A DNA stretch of 64,000 nucleotides from an uncultured Clostridia bacterium (GCA_947624745.1 CANQLR010000001.1:62001-126000); one strand, 5' to 3'; shown: positions 24,925-36,799, counted from the stretch's first letter. Notes: generated by a model not told the origin, from the letters alone. A program made the numbers and translations.

Positions 24925-26024
24925 TAATAACTCATTTTTCGGCGGACGGCTTTAAAAATCTTAAAGAGGTCGATTTGACCCCGTCGCCGCAGACAAACAT
25001 CATAAAGGGCGAAAACGCGCAGGGAAAGACTAATCTTTGCGAGGCGATATGGGTCTTAAGCGGCTCGAAAAGCTTTCGCGGCACCAAAGAAAAGGACCTT
25101 GTGGGGTTCGATCGCGAGTACGCGCGACTCGGCCTCACCCTGAAGGATTCGGAGCGGGAGCAGAAGATAGAAGCCGTTCTCTCGAAAAACCCGAAGGAGC
25201 GGAAAATCACCCTAAACGGCGTTAAACAGCGCTATCTGAGCGGGCTTTTCGGGGTCTTGAAGTGCGTGATATTCACCCCCGAGGATCTGGAGCTGACAAA
25301 GGGCTCGCCGGACGTCCGCCGCGATTTTTTGGACCTTTGCGTGTCGCAGATCAAGCCGAGATACCGAAAAACCGCGCAGAACTACGCCGACATTTTAGCG
25401 CAGCGAAACGCAACTCTCAAAAATATCCAGCTCGGCCGGTCAAAAGAGAGCGACCTTGAGATCTGGGACGGCCAGCTCGCACGGCTCGGCGCGTATATCA
25501 GCCTCATCAGAACGCAGTACTCGAAAAAGCTCTGGCAGTTTGCCTCCCGCCTGTACGACGAGATCTCGGGCGGAAAGGAGCGGTTGGAGCTCGGCTATGT
25601 TTCGACGGTTTTCGACAAGATATCCACCCGCGACGACTGGCAAGTGGACCTTTGCAGGCGGTATCTGGAAAGACTTACCGAAGCGCGGGGGGACGATATC
25701 CGCGCGGGGTTTTCGACGGTGGGGGTCCACCGGGACGACCTTTCGGTCATGATAAGCGGGATAAGCGCGCGGGAGTTCGGCTCGCAGGGGCAGAACCGCT
25801 CGGCGGTGCTTGCGATGAAGCTTGCGGAGGCGTACATTTTAAAAGAGGAGACCGGGGAGATGCCGGTGATACTTTTGGACGACGTGCTTTCGGAGCTTGA
25901 CAGGAGCCGGCGGGAGTTCATCATCTCGAAGCTTGAGGATATGCAGGTGTTCCTGACCTGCTGCGACCGCGTGCCGAAGATAGCGGGAAAGAGGGTAACG
26001 GTAAGAGACGGGAGGGTGAAGTAG
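24921..26024 (+). CDS. recF: DNA replication and repair protein RecF
   Basis: 367 residues. Walker A KGENAQGKTNLCEAIW, the signature FGSQGQNRSAVLAMKLAEA, and Walker B PVILLDDVLSELDRSRREFI. An SMC-like ABC ATPase that loads RecA at gaps with RecO/RecR. The start codon overlaps the stop of the S4 gene. It is followed by a repeat block rather than directly by gyrB. Confidence 0.96.
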   Translation: MIITHFSADGFKNLKEVDLTPSPQTNIIKGENAQGKTNLCEAIWVLSGSKSFRGTKEKDLVGFDREYARLGLTLKDSEREQKIEAVLSKNPKERKITLNGVKQRYLSGLFGVLKCVIFTPEDLELTKGSPDVRRDFLDLCVSQIKPRYRKTAQNYADILAQRNATLKNIQLGRSKESDLEIWDGQLARLGAYISLIRTQYSKKLWQFASRLYDEISGGKERLELGYVSTVFDKISTRDDWQVDLCRRYLERLTEARGDDIRAGFSTVGVHRDDLSVMISGISAREFGSQGQNRSAVLAMKLAEAYILKEETGEMPVILLDDVLSELDRSRREFIISKLEDMQVFLTCCDRVPKIAGKRVTVRDGRVK

Positions 26025-26039
26025 CCTGCCGGGATTTCG

Positions 26040-26440
26040 GGGAGACAGACCTAAGTCACTATCAGACTTTCGGATAAACACGACGAAGTCACTATCAGAC
26101 TTTCGGTGAGACATACCAAAAAGGTTTTACCCCGCTTTTCCTCAAAAAGCGGGTGAGAGTCCAGAGGCGAGCAGCCTCTGGTCGCCCGTCGCAACGGGCG
26201 AAATTCCCCTTGGCGTAAGCCAGCGCAGGAGGGGACTCGCCCTTGGGCGAAGCCGCCGCTCCGGCGGGTTCGCTACGCAACGGGCACAAAGGTACGATTC
26301 AGCAGTCGACAAGGCGTTGCGTTCTCGACGGGGGTCTCCCCTTTTGCCGAGCGATGAGCGAGGCAAACTAAGGCCGGCTACTTCATTTAAGATAGACGGT
26401 TGCGCTCCTTCCGTCAAATTCAGCTGTTCCCCGCCCCCTC
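26040..26440. repeat. Tandem 33-bp repeat and repeat family B, copy 1
   Basis: No gene. CACTATCAGACTTTCGG is repeated with a 33-bp period (26053-26073 and 26086-26106). Then comes family B (about 26117-26396): GGTTTTACCCCGCTTTTCC, a CCCGC-type hairpin, CAGAGGC-gagca-GCCTCTG, CCCGT-cgca-ACGGG, and TTGCCGAGCGATGAGCGAGG. A related inverted copy at 51515-51750 has different stems in the same positions. Confidence 0.7.
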
Positions 26441-26465
26441 CTCCGGCAAAGCTTAAACCCCAAAA

Positions 26466-26494
26466 TTATCAACAAATCAACAGAGTTTTCAACA
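26466..26494 (+). other. Second DnaA-box-like cluster, upstream of remB-gyrB
   Basis: Three 9-mers in 29 bp: TTATCAACA (26466-26474, 8/9 to TTATCCACA), AAATCAACA (26474-26482) and TTTTCAACA (26486-26494), all in one orientation and followed by AT-rich DNA. This could be the second half of a bipartite origin or a DnaA-regulated promoter for remB/gyrB. Confidence 0.5.
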
Positions 26495-26529
26495 TAAATT
26501 TAAGGATATGTCAAAGGTTAAGCTCTTTA

Positions 26530-26559
26530 TTGACAGCAAATGACAAAATATCTCATAAT
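26530..26559 (+). promoter_or_regulatory. Promoter of remB-gyrB
   Basis: TTGACA (26530-26535), 18-nt spacer, CATAAT (26554-26559), 40 nt downstream of the DnaA-box-like cluster. Confidence 0.65.
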
Positions 26560-26688
26560 TTTTACACTTTTTCCCCTCTTTTTTCGCGAGGGTTGGCGGC
26601 GCGCTTTCGCCGGGTGAAATCACCCAAAATGTGACGATACGTCAATTTTCCGCCGCAGGAGCTTTTCCGCAGCATAAAGGAGCAAAAA

Positions 26689-28991
<2,303 letters not shown>

Positions 28992-29003
28992 TCAGGAGGA
29001 AAA

Positions 29004-29576
29004 ATGGAAAAACTCATGCTTTGCTATAAGCTTTCCTCCGAGGAGCGGCTCGAGGGCTACGACATCTACTACCGCGTTAAAAAGAGGAAATTTACCTTTA
29101 TAAAGGCGGCGCTCTTCGCTATTGTGCTGATACTTTTTATACAGCAAGTAATAATGGACCCGTATTATACTCTCGGGTGGATATGTATTATCATCTGCGC
29201 CGGGGCCATAGCCTGCATTTTCGCGACCCCGAAGATGGAGCGCAAGAATTTTGAGCGCGCCAACGAGGCCTTGAAGGACGACGCATACCGGCTCGAAACT
29301 GACGGAAAAACTCTGACCGTCTCGACCGTGCTCCCAGACAGCGACGGAGAATACCTTGATATCGGAAAGGACGGCGAGCCGATCCCCCAACCGGAGATAA
29401 AGCCGACGGTAATAGATCTCACGGCCAAGGACTTTAAGTCGTTCGAGAGCGAAAATGTTATCACCGCCTCGGACAGAACGGCGTTTTTCACGGTGCCGAA
29501 GTCGGCGCTGTCAAAATACGAGATCGAGACTTTACGGGACGCGTTAAAGCCGGCCCAGATCGTTTTGAAGAAATGA
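29004..29576 (+). CDS. YcxB-like membrane protein between gyrB and gyrA
   Basis: 190 residues. Two adjacent hydrophobic segments (about 32-52 IKAALFAIVLILFIQQVIM and 57-77 GWICIIICAGAIACIF) follow a short cytoplasmic start. A soluble C-terminal domain has the YcxB-like pattern (DGKTLTVSTVLPDSDGEYLDI ... FKSFESENVITASDRTAFFTVPKSALSKYE). The function of the YcxB family is unknown. AGGAGG precedes the ATG, 12 nt past the gyrB stop, and gyrA follows after 30 nt. It is in the same operon, which is an unusual insertion between the two gyrase genes. Confidence 0.8.
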   Translation: MEKLMLCYKLSSEERLEGYDIYYRVKKRKFTFIKAALFAIVLILFIQQVIMDPYYTLGWICIIICAGAIACIFATPKMERKNFERANEALKDDAYRLETDGKTLTVSTVLPDSDGEYLDIGKDGEPIPQPEIKPTVIDLTAKDFKSFESENVITASDRTAFFTVPKSALSKYEIETLRDALKPAQIVLKK

Positions 29577-29606
29577 AAATTATAATAAACAAGGAGCGAA
29601 AAGACT

Positions 29607-32165
29607 TTGTTTGCAGAGGATAAAAAGGTTACGGTAACAGAGATAAACGACGAGATGAGATCGAGCTTTCTTGCCTACTCGATGTCGGTCATAATCCAGC
29701 GCGCGCTGCCCGACGTCCGCGACGGCTTAAAGCCTGTTCACCGCCGTATTCTTTACACCATGTACGAGGACGGGCTGACCCCCGACAAGAAGTATCTTAA
29801 GTGCGCGACCACCGTCGGCGATACTCTGGGACGTTATCACCCGCACGGCGACGCCTCGGTCTATGACGCGATGGTAAGACTGGCGCAGAAATTCTCGATG
29901 AGATATCCCCTCGTCGACGGCCACGGAAACTTCGGCTCGATCGACGGCGACCCGCCGGCCGCCTATAGGTATACCGAGTCGAAGATGGCGAAGATGGCGA
30001 TGAATATGCTCACCGACATCGACAAGGACACGGTCGACTGGATGCCGAACTATGACGACAGGCTTCAGGAGCCGGTGGTGCTGCCGTCGAGGTATCCGAA
30101 CATTCTGGTGAACGGCTCGGTCGGTATCGCGGTCGGCATGGCGACGAATATCCCGCCGCATAATTTGGGCGAGGTCATAGAAGGGCTCAAGCTGGTCGCC
30201 CGCAACCCCGACTGTACCCTTGAGGAGCTCATGGAGTGCGTGAAGGGCCCCGATTTCCCGACCGGAGGCATAATCATGGGCAGATCCGGCATCAGGGCGG
30301 CATACGCGACCGGCCGGGCGAAGATAACCCTTCGCTCCCGCACGAGCATCGAGGAGGTCAAGGGCAGAAACGCCATCATCGTCACCGAGATACCGTATAT
30401 GGTGAACAAGGCGAGGCTTTTGGAATCCATCGCCCAGCTCGTAAAGGACAAGCGGATCGACGGCATACACGAGCTTCGGGACGAATCGGACCGCTCGGGC
30501 ATGAGAATGGTGATCGAGCTCAAAAAGGACGCCAACCCGCAGATAATTTTAAACAAGCTTTTCAGCTTCACGCAATTGCAGGACACCGTCGGCGTTATCA
30601 TGTTGGCGCTTGTGAACGGCGTTCCGAAGGTTTTAAGCCTTAAGGAGATACTGGAAGAATACCTTAAGTTCCAAATTGAGGTCATCACCCGCCGCACAAG
30701 GTTCGACCTTAAAAAGGCGAGAGAGCGCGAGCATATCCTGCAGGGCCTTGTAATCGCGCTCGACTACATCGACGAGGTAATTAAGATAATCCGCGCCTCG
30801 GCGGGGCCCGCAGAGGCCAAGCAGGCGCTTATCGAGAGGTTCGGGATAACCGAGATCCAGGCGGAATACATCGCGAACATGCGGCTTATCCAGCTCTCCG
30901 GCCTCGAGCGGCAGAAGATCTATGACGAGCTGAAACAATTGGAGGAAAAAATTGCCGACCTCGAGGACATTCTTGCGAACGAGCAGCGGGTCGTCGACAT
31001 AGTTATTTCCGAAAGCGAGGAAATCGCCCGCAAATTCTCGGACGAAAGGCGGACGGAGATACAGTCGATCTCGGGCGAGGTCGACATCGAGGACCTCATT
31101 CCCGAGGACATGAACGTCATCGCGCTGACTAACAACGGCTACATAAAGCGCACCAGCTCGTCGGAGTACAGCGTTCAGAAGCGCGGCGGCAAGGGCGTTT
31201 CGGGCATGAAGCAGCGCGACGAGGACTTTGTCAGCTCGATGCACGTCTGCTCGACCCACGACAACGTGCTCTTTGTCACCGACCGCGGGGTCATGTATAA
31301 GCTGAAATGCTTCGAGATCCCCGAGGGCGGAAAGGCGTCGCGAGGGACGAATGTAATCAACCTCCTGCCGCTGCAGCAGGGCGAAAAGATCGCCGCGATA
31401 CTCTACTGCCGCGACTTTGACGAGGAAAAATATGTCACCATGGTGACGAAAAACGGCAAGATCAAGCGCACAAAGCTCGACCAGTACAAGAACGTCCGCA
31501 AAAACGGGCTTATCGCGATCGGCCTCGACGAAGGGGACGAGATCCGCGGGGCGCTGATGTCGGGCGGCGAGGACGAGCTTTTGGTCGCTACGAGAGCCGG
31601 GCAGATAATCCGCTTCGGCGAGGATAAGCTTCGCGTCATGGGCAGGGCTGCTCACGGCGTTCGGGCGATAAAGCTCCGCGAGGGGGACGAGGTCGTCTCG
31701 ATGGAGGCGGGCCGCGAGGGCGCGTATGTCCTCACCGTGACCGACAAGGGCTACGGGCGGCGCGTTCCGATCGAAAGCTACCGCGTACAGAACCGCGGCG
31801 GATACGGGATCCTCAACTATAAAACAGGCGGTGCGAAGGGCGACGTCTGCGGCATAAAGGTGCTTGACGGCGATGAGGACGTCATACTCATCTCGAACGA
31901 CGGGATCATCATAAGGGTGCGTTCGGGCGATATCTCGGTGATGGGGAGATATTCGGGCGGCGTGACGATCATGCGCACCAAGGGGTATGACGATAGGCGG
32001 GTCGCGGCATTCACGAGCGCTGAGCACGACGACGAGGCCGAGACCGAGGAGGTCGAGCAGCTCTCCGCCGAGGAGCTTCGGGCAATCGCCGAGGCAGAAG
32101 CAAAGGAAGAGGGGGAAGAGGTAGAGGAGGAGGTTAATGATGAGGGGGAAGAGGAGGGGGAGTAA
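29607..32165 (+). CDS. gyrA: DNA gyrase subunit A (TTG start)
   Basis: 852 residues from a TTG at 29607 behind AAGGAG. The breakage-reunion core has [19 protein letters not shown], the catalytic Tyr in [11 protein letters not shown], and a quinolone region [14 protein letters not shown]. The C-terminal six-blade beta-pinwheel carries the GyrA box QKRGGKG, which marks it as gyrase rather than topoisomerase IV. The tail (last 40 residues) is almost pure Glu/Asp. The position equal to E. coli Ser83 is Ala here, as in Mycobacterium, which lowers quinolone binding in known cases. A repeat block follows with no clear terminator. Confidence 0.97.
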   Translation: MFAEDKKVTVTEINDEMRSSFLAYSMSVIIQRALPDVRDGLKPVHRRILYTMYEDGLTPDKKYLKCATTVGDTLGRYHPHGDASVYDAMVRLAQKFSMRYPLVDGHGNFGSIDGDPPAAYRYTESKMAKMAMNMLTDIDKDTVDWMPNYDDRLQEPVVLPSRYPNILVNGSVGIAVGMATNIPPHNLGEVIEGLKLVARNPDCTLEELMECVKGPDFPTGGIIMGRSGIRAAYATGRAKITLRSRTSIEEVKGRNAIIVTEIPYMVNKARLLESIAQLVKDKRIDGIHELRDESDRSGMRMVIELKKDANPQIILNKLFSFTQLQDTVGVIMLALVNGVPKVLSLKEILEEYLKFQIEVITRRTRFDLKKAREREHILQGLVIALDYIDEVIKIIRASAGPAEAKQALIERFGITEIQAEYIANMRLIQLSGLERQKIYDELKQLEEKIADLEDILANEQRVVDIVISESEEIARKFSDERRTEIQSISGEVDIEDLIPEDMNVIALTNNGYIKRTSSSEYSVQKRGGKGVSGMKQRDEDFVSSMHVCSTHDNVLFVTDRGVMYKLKCFEIPEGGKASRGTNVINLLPLQQGEKIAAILYCRDFDEEKYVTMVTKNGKIKRTKLDQYKNVRKNGLIAIGLDEGDEIRGALMSGGEDELLVATRAGQIIRFGEDKLRVMGRAAHGVRAIKLREGDEVVSMEAGREGAYVLTVTDKGYGRRVPIESYRVQNRGGYGILNYKTGGAKGDVCGIKVLDGDEDVILISNDGIIIRVRSGDISVMGRYSGGVTIMRTKGYDDRRVAAFTSAEHDDEAETEEVEQLSAEELRAIAEAEAKEEGEEVEEEVNDEGEEEGE

Positions 32166-32189
32166 AAGGGGAAGACAGATGAGGTAAAA

Positions 32190-33332
32190 TAATGGGCCCC
32201 CTCCCGGGTGTGGGAGGGGGCGATTTGTATGCGAGTGCGGGGCGAAGCCCCAAAGCCCATGGAATGGGCTTTGTCCGCCGTCGGAGAGGTTTGTGCTATC
32301 CTTATAAATAGCAGAGGATTCGACAATTTGCAAAGCCGTGCAATCTCTGTTACGGCGGGAATCGCGCCGAGGGCGCGATTAGGGCTTCGCCCTTACCCCC
32401 CTGCGCCTTGCTGAATTTCGCTTTTGCCCCACCTTGCCGGCAAAAGGTATTCGCTTCGCTCATGCTATCTTAAGCCCCCACCCCTGCCCCTCCCCAGTGG
32501 GGAGGGGTGGCTCGACGGACTTTGGGGGAAATCTGTGAGGGTGAGCAGGACTCGAGCAAGTTGGAAAAGGTATTCGCTCGCAGGCGAGCGAATGCTATTT
32601 TAAGCGCCCTCCCCCGCCAAGGCTTTGAGCAAACCTATAGATATGCATCACCCCCTCCCGGTGGGAGGGGGCGCTCTTTGTATGCGCATGGGGGCGAAGG
32701 CCGGGCGGCAGCGGAGCTGCCGCCGTGCCCGCCGCGCTTGCGCGGCGGGCGGTGCGCGTAAGACGCGCACACGGGCTTCGCCGCGCGGGGTCAGCGCTTT
32801 GTGCCCTTAATGCAGTAAAGTGTAGGCCTGCACAGGCAAGTAGAGGCAGGAAAGCGGGAATATTGCAAGGGTGGTGGAGAGGCACTGACCGGGGCGAAGC
32901 CCCAAAGCCCATGGAATGGGCTTTGTCCGCCGTGGGAGAGGTTAGTGCGGTCTTTTTAAATGGCAGGAAATTTGATAATTTACAAAGTCTTGGAAATTTT
33001 GCTACGGCGGGAATTGCGCCGAATGGCGCAATTAGGGCTTCGCCCCTGCCCCCTGCGCCTTGCTGAATTTCACTTTTGCCCCACCTTGCCGGAAAAAGGT
33101 ATTCGCTACGCTCATACTATCTTAAGCCCCCACCCCTGCCCCTCCCCACCGGGGAGGGGGTAGCTTGTCGGACCTTGAGGAAACGCCGTAAAGGTGAGCA
33201 GACCCCGGGCATATCGTAAAAGGTATTCGCTCGCACACTCGCTCATTCTATTTCAAGCCCCACCCCCTCCGACCCTTGAGCAGACCTACAGCCATAAAAT
33301 TTGCCCCCTCCCGGTGGGAGGGGGCCTTCGCC
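32190..33332. repeat. Mosaic hairpin-repeat block 6
   Basis: No gene. Two-hairpin elements lie at 32239-32392 (second arm AATCGCGCC-gag-GGCGCGATT) and 32891-33045 (second arm AATTGCGCC-gaa-TGGCGCAATT). A three-hairpin element is at 32692-32782. The GGTATTCGCT...GCTCATGCTAT module occurs at about 32447, 32566, 33098 and 33222. Polypurine hairpins lie at about 32199, 32493, 32650, 33147 and 33303, so the block reads as a tandem of about two and a half large composite units. Confidence 0.8.
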
Positions 33333-35774
33333 CTACTGCCTTATCTCATGTCCCCCCACTCCCCCGAGGGCGTACAGCGGGTTTATCCTATCCCCGTAAT
33401 GCCTCATCTCGAAGTGCAGGTGGTTGCCCGAGGCCGAGCCGGTCATGCCGACCTCCGCAATGGTATCGCCCTTTTCGACCCGGTCTCCCTCGGTGACGAG
33501 AAGCTTCGAGCAGTGCCCGTAGTAGCACTCGTACCCGTGGCCGCAGTCGACGATGACGAGCTTTCCGTATGCCGCGTACTCGCCGGCAAAGGTGACCTTT
33601 CCGTCGCAGGCGGCGTAGATAGGCGTTCCGCGCGGTATCCCCGCGATGTCGAGCGCCATGTGGTTAGAGTGATCCCAGCTTCGCCAGCCGGGCAGGGTCG
33701 AAATGTAGCAGGAGCTGTCCCTCGCGACCGGCCAGCAGAATGTGCCGAGGGTGTCGATGATCTCCGTGTCGCCGTCAAGGAATGTGTTCGGCTTAGTGCC
33801 GACCCTGAACTTGCGCGGTACCATTTCCTCTAGGATCGTCCGCGAGACTATCTCCCGCCCGGTTTCTTTTCCGTTCGTGAGGGTGACCAGCGCCGTGACG
33901 TTTTCGTATCCGTCCGAGCCCTGTTGCAAAAGTATCTCGCAGTACTGCTCTCTCCGCGATGTCTCCTCGTATTCGGTGGTGCGCTCGATGACCTGCTCAT
34001 ACGCCTCGTAATAGGTCGTGAGGACGTTCAGATACGGCTCGGTGTAGTGATATGTAACGATGTCGCCCCTGTGGACGCCCTCCGCAAGCTCGGGGTTGTC
34101 CCGCTCAAATTCCTCGCGGGTGATGCCGAGGCTCTCGCAAATTTCCGAGATAGTATCCCCCCGGACGACGGTGTAATATGCCTCGACCTCCGTACCGCCG
34201 GTGATGAGATCTAAAGCCTCGTCGGGCGGCACAAGCACGTCGCCGATGTATCTGCCCTCGCTGAAATAGATGTCGTCCTCGAAGAAAACGTCCACCGCGT
34301 TGACCGTGGAATAGGCGTTCAGCTTTTCGTCGAGCGCCTCGCGTATCTTCTGCATATCCTCCTCGGAATAAACCCCGAAGAGCTCGTCGTTTATGTAGAG
34401 CCCATAGGCGTAAACTATCTGCACGTCCCCCTGCTCAATCATCGTCTCGGAGAGGCTGTCGATGTCGTCGACCGTCTGTTTCTCCGACTCCGGCATATTC
34501 ATCACCGTGACCGAGAATTTCGGGGTGACAAGGATCGGCTTGTCGTTTTCGGTGAAGGTCACCTTGTCCTGAACAAGGCTCATCGCCTCGTTGTATGTCG
34601 CCTCGTTTTCGATGGCGCCGATGTCGCTGCCGTTATAGGTCACCGAAATCGCGTACTGTAGCGTCGAGGCGTATCTTATCAGCGCGACCAGAAACAGTAT
34701 GCAGACCGCCGGGGCGATATAGTTGAACCCGAAGCGGATAATTTCGATTATCGCGCCGAAGAATCGCCAGATAGTGCCGATAATTGATCCGACCGCGCTG
34801 AAAAATCCCTTTTCCTTCGCCTTTGTAAAGCGTATCGCGGCGTTTTCGATTCCTCCCCACGCGTAGGCTATCGGGGTGAGCAAAAACGCTTTTAAGTCCC
34901 ACAGAGGCTGGTTGAATTTTCGCTTGAGCCAGCCGAACACCGCGCCGAAGACTTTTTTCAGCACTCCCCCGACGGCGCGAAAAACAAGCCCCATCGCCCT
35001 GCTTAAGACCTCCCACCCGCAGGCGCCTATCCCCCCAAGGAGGCCCGCCGCGCCCTTTGCGGTGTTTTTTCCGGTGGTCTTGACCGCGTTTTTCGAGGCT
35101 ATAGCCCCGCGTTTAACGCCGCCTGCGACCCCCTTCGCCATGCCGGCGATAACGCCGCAGACCCCCTCGCCCAGATCGCTCAGAAACGCCGCCAAGCCCC
35201 GAAGCACCGCCTTCGAGCACTTCCCTGCCGCCGCCGCGCCAACAGAAACGGCCGCGACAAAGCTCTCCGCGAAGCTCTTTTTCGGCTCCTTCGGCTTGTC
35301 CTTTTCGGGAGGCGTCCCCTCCCCCGCCGCGCTTTCGGCGAGGTCTGCCGCGCTCTCGCCCTCCTCCGGCACTACTGCCTCGGGAGCGGTTTTTTCTTGT
35401 GCCTCCACTGCCGCAATTTCAACGGCTTCGGACGCGCTTTCGCCCTCCTCCGGCGCTATAGCCTCGGGAGCGGTTTTTTCTTCGGCTTCCACAGCCGCAA
35501 TTTCGGCGGCTTCGGGCATGCTCTCGCCCTCCCCCGGCGCTACAGCCTCGGGAGCGGCATTTTCTTCCTTTATATCATCGACGGGCGCGGCCTTTTCGCC
35601 CTTTCCCTTTTTCCGTCTGCGCCCAAACAGCCCCCAAAAAGCCCCTTTCTTGGCGCTTTCGGTGGGCGTTTCGGGAGCCTTAGGCTCCTCGGACTCCTCG
35701 GGCAGAGCCGCGCCGGGCCCCTCGGCGATTTCTTCCTTTGTCTGCGCCTCCTCGGGCGCCGCTGTCAGGTTCAA
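33333..35774 (-). CDS. Membrane-anchored M23 peptidase with LysM and G5 domains
   Basis: 813 residues from a TTG at 35774 (six bases after GGAGGT); the track's GTG at 35780 abuts the RBS. Order: an acidic N-terminus with three imperfect 30-residue repeats (KTAPEAVxPEEGES type, about 90-185), a long basic amphipathic stretch, one strong membrane helix at about 385-405 (AVCILFLVALIRY), an extracellular region, LysM at about 545-595 (VVRGDTISEICESLGI), G5 at about 610-680, and a C-terminal peptidase M23 with HMALDI and HLHFEMR metal/catalytic motifs. It cuts peptidoglycan cross-links at the cell surface. A WalR-type box lies just upstream. Confidence 0.9.
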   Translation of the reverse strand: MNLTAAPEEAQTKEEIAEGPGAALPEESEEPKAPETPTESAKKGAFWGLFGRRRKKGKGEKAAPVDDIKEENAAPEAVAPGEGESMPEAAEIAAVEAEEKTAPEAIAPEEGESASEAVEIAAVEAQEKTAPEAVVPEEGESAADLAESAAGEGTPPEKDKPKEPKKSFAESFVAAVSVGAAAAGKCSKAVLRGLAAFLSDLGEGVCGVIAGMAKGVAGGVKRGAIASKNAVKTTGKNTAKGAAGLLGGIGACGWEVLSRAMGLVFRAVGGVLKKVFGAVFGWLKRKFNQPLWDLKAFLLTPIAYAWGGIENAAIRFTKAKEKGFFSAVGSIIGTIWRFFGAIIEIIRFGFNYIAPAVCILFLVALIRYASTLQYAISVTYNGSDIGAIENEATYNEAMSLVQDKVTFTENDKPILVTPKFSVTVMNMPESEKQTVDDIDSLSETMIEQGDVQIVYAYGLYINDELFGVYSEEDMQKIREALDEKLNAYSTVNAVDVFFEDDIYFSEGRYIGDVLVPPDEALDLITGGTEVEAYYTVVRGDTISEICESLGITREEFERDNPELAEGVHRGDIVTYHYTEPYLNVLTTYYEAYEQVIERTTEYEETSRREQYCEILLQQGSDGYENVTALVTLTNGKETGREIVSRTILEEMVPRKFRVGTKPNTFLDGDTEIIDTLGTFCWPVARDSSCYISTLPGWRSWDHSNHMALDIAGIPRGTPIYAACDGKVTFAGEYAAYGKLVIVDCGHGYECYYGHCSKLLVTEGDRVEKGDTIAEVGMTGSASGNHLHFEMRHYGDRINPLYALGGVGGHEIRQ

Positions 35775-35797
35775 GGTCACACCTCCTTCCGCGAAAA

Positions 35798-35814
35798 GTT
35801 ACAAAACGGTTACA
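35798..35814 (-). promoter_or_regulatory. WalR-type binding site upstream of the M23 gene
   Basis: The minus strand reads TGTAAC-N5-TGTAAC, an exact fit to the WalR (YycF) box TGTWAH-N5-TGTWAH. It also overlaps the palindrome GGTTACAATTTGTAACC (35808-35824). It lies just downstream of the predicted start site, a position more often linked to repression. Confidence 0.65.
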
Positions 35815-35824
35815 ATTTGTAACC

Positions 35825-35853
35825 ATTATAACACATACTGCATAAAAAATCAA
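35825..35853 (-). promoter_or_regulatory. Promoter of the M23 peptidase gene
   Basis: TTGATT (35848-35853), 17-nt spacer, TATAAT (35825-35830) on the minus strand. Confidence 0.78.
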
Positions 35854-35892
35854 CCCCCAAAAGCTGGAAAATGTCCGGGGGACGTTCCCAGC

Positions 35893-36146
35893 TTAGAAGA
35901 TAGAGATTAGAGGATAGAAAGTTAGAGTTGCGAGGTGTCGCCTTCGGCGACGGGATCAGAGTGCGAACAGAGCGCGGGGTCGAAAAATGTCGAAATTTAT
36001 GGAGGGTGCGACGTTATCAAAGCGCGAACAGAGCGCGGCCGCCGAAAATGTCGAATCTTATGGAGCGGGGCGAAAATTAAAATGTCTCCAAAGGAGACAC
36101 CTTAAAAATCTGACTTCTGACTATCTGACCTCTGTCCTCTGTATGC
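35893..36146. repeat. Heptad tracts and variable hairpins upstream of the M23 gene
   Basis: A purine heptad tract (AGAAGATAGAG... 35893-35930) is followed by GTGTCGCC-ttc-GGCGAC and GATCAGAGTGCGAACAGAGCG. A duplicated phrase, GCGAACAGAGCGCGG ... AAAATGTCGAA ... TTATGGAG, appears twice (about 35956-36003 and 36021-36065). Then comes an inverted module with hairpin GTCTCC-aaa-GGAGAC (36092-36106) and a TCTGAYY heptad tract (36110-36146). No gene is seen. Confidence 0.65.
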
Positions 36147-36151
36147 TTCCG

Positions 36152-36772
36152 TTATTCTTTATTATACGGAAGCATACCGGCCACCTCAAACGCCCCGGAC
36201 TGCTGCCACATCTGCGCGGTCGCAAGGACGGTGAACCCCTCGCCGAAGTCGCAGGCGTACTCGTTCGGCGAATACTTCGGCAGCCCGAAACAGCCCATGA
36301 TGTTCATGATTATCCCCCCGTGGGTGACCACCGCCGCGCTCCCGAAGCCGTTTTTCATCATGTCGCCGATGATGAAGTCGACCCCCTCGTAACAGCGCTT
36401 CACGACCGAGCGAAGGCTCTCGCCGCCCGGCGCGGGGTTGTCGAGCCCGCCCTTGAGAAACTGCTTGTAGCGCGGGTCGGGCGAAAGCTCGGTGAGAAGC
36501 CTGCCCTCGAACTCGCCGAAGCTCATCTCGCGAAATTCCGGCACCACCCGGGCGTACCCCTCGGGGTACAAAAACGCCGCGGTCTCGACGCACTGCCTCA
36601 TCGGGCTGACGTAGACCTTGTCGGCGGGCGGGTAGACGAACTCGGCGGCCTTTTTGACGAGCTCGCGCCGGCCCTTCGCCGAGACCCTCGTCTCGGAAAT
36701 GCCGCAGTACCGCCCCTCCTCGTTGGCCTCGGTGAGCCCGTGGCGGATGAAATGTATGCGATAGGTTATCAT
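36152..36772 (-). CDS. Histidine phosphatase superfamily protein (phosphoglycerate mutase-like)
   Basis: 206 residues. The catalytic RHG motif is IHFIRHGLTEANEEGRYCG, with the second Arg in the SPMRQCVETA segment, Glu in REMSFGEFEG and the second His in VTHGGIIMNI. This set marks a phosphatase/mutase of the branch 1 family (CobC/GpmB-like). The substrate cannot be told. The promoter TTGCAT-17-TAAAAT (36800-36828) sits directly upstream. It is monocistronic between two repeat segments. Confidence 0.88.
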   Translation of the reverse strand: MITYRIHFIRHGLTEANEEGRYCGISETRVSAKGRRELVKKAAEFVYPPADKVYVSPMRQCVETAAFLYPEGYARVVPEFREMSFGEFEGRLLTELSPDPRYKQFLKGGLDNPAPGGESLRSVVKRCYEGVDFIIGDMMKNGFGSAAVVTHGGIIMNIMGCFGLPKYSPNEYACDFGEGFTVLATAQMWQQSGAFEVAGMLPYNKE

Positions 36773-36799
36773 TTTAAGCTCCTTTTAAGGTGATACCCT

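Noticed and set aside
30633-32333. 566-residue ORF antisense to gyrA, and similar long antisense ORFs (49293-51173, 55043-56845, 17898-19067)
   Set aside because: They are mirror frames of well-supported genes in GC-rich DNA, with no RBS and no recognisable domains.
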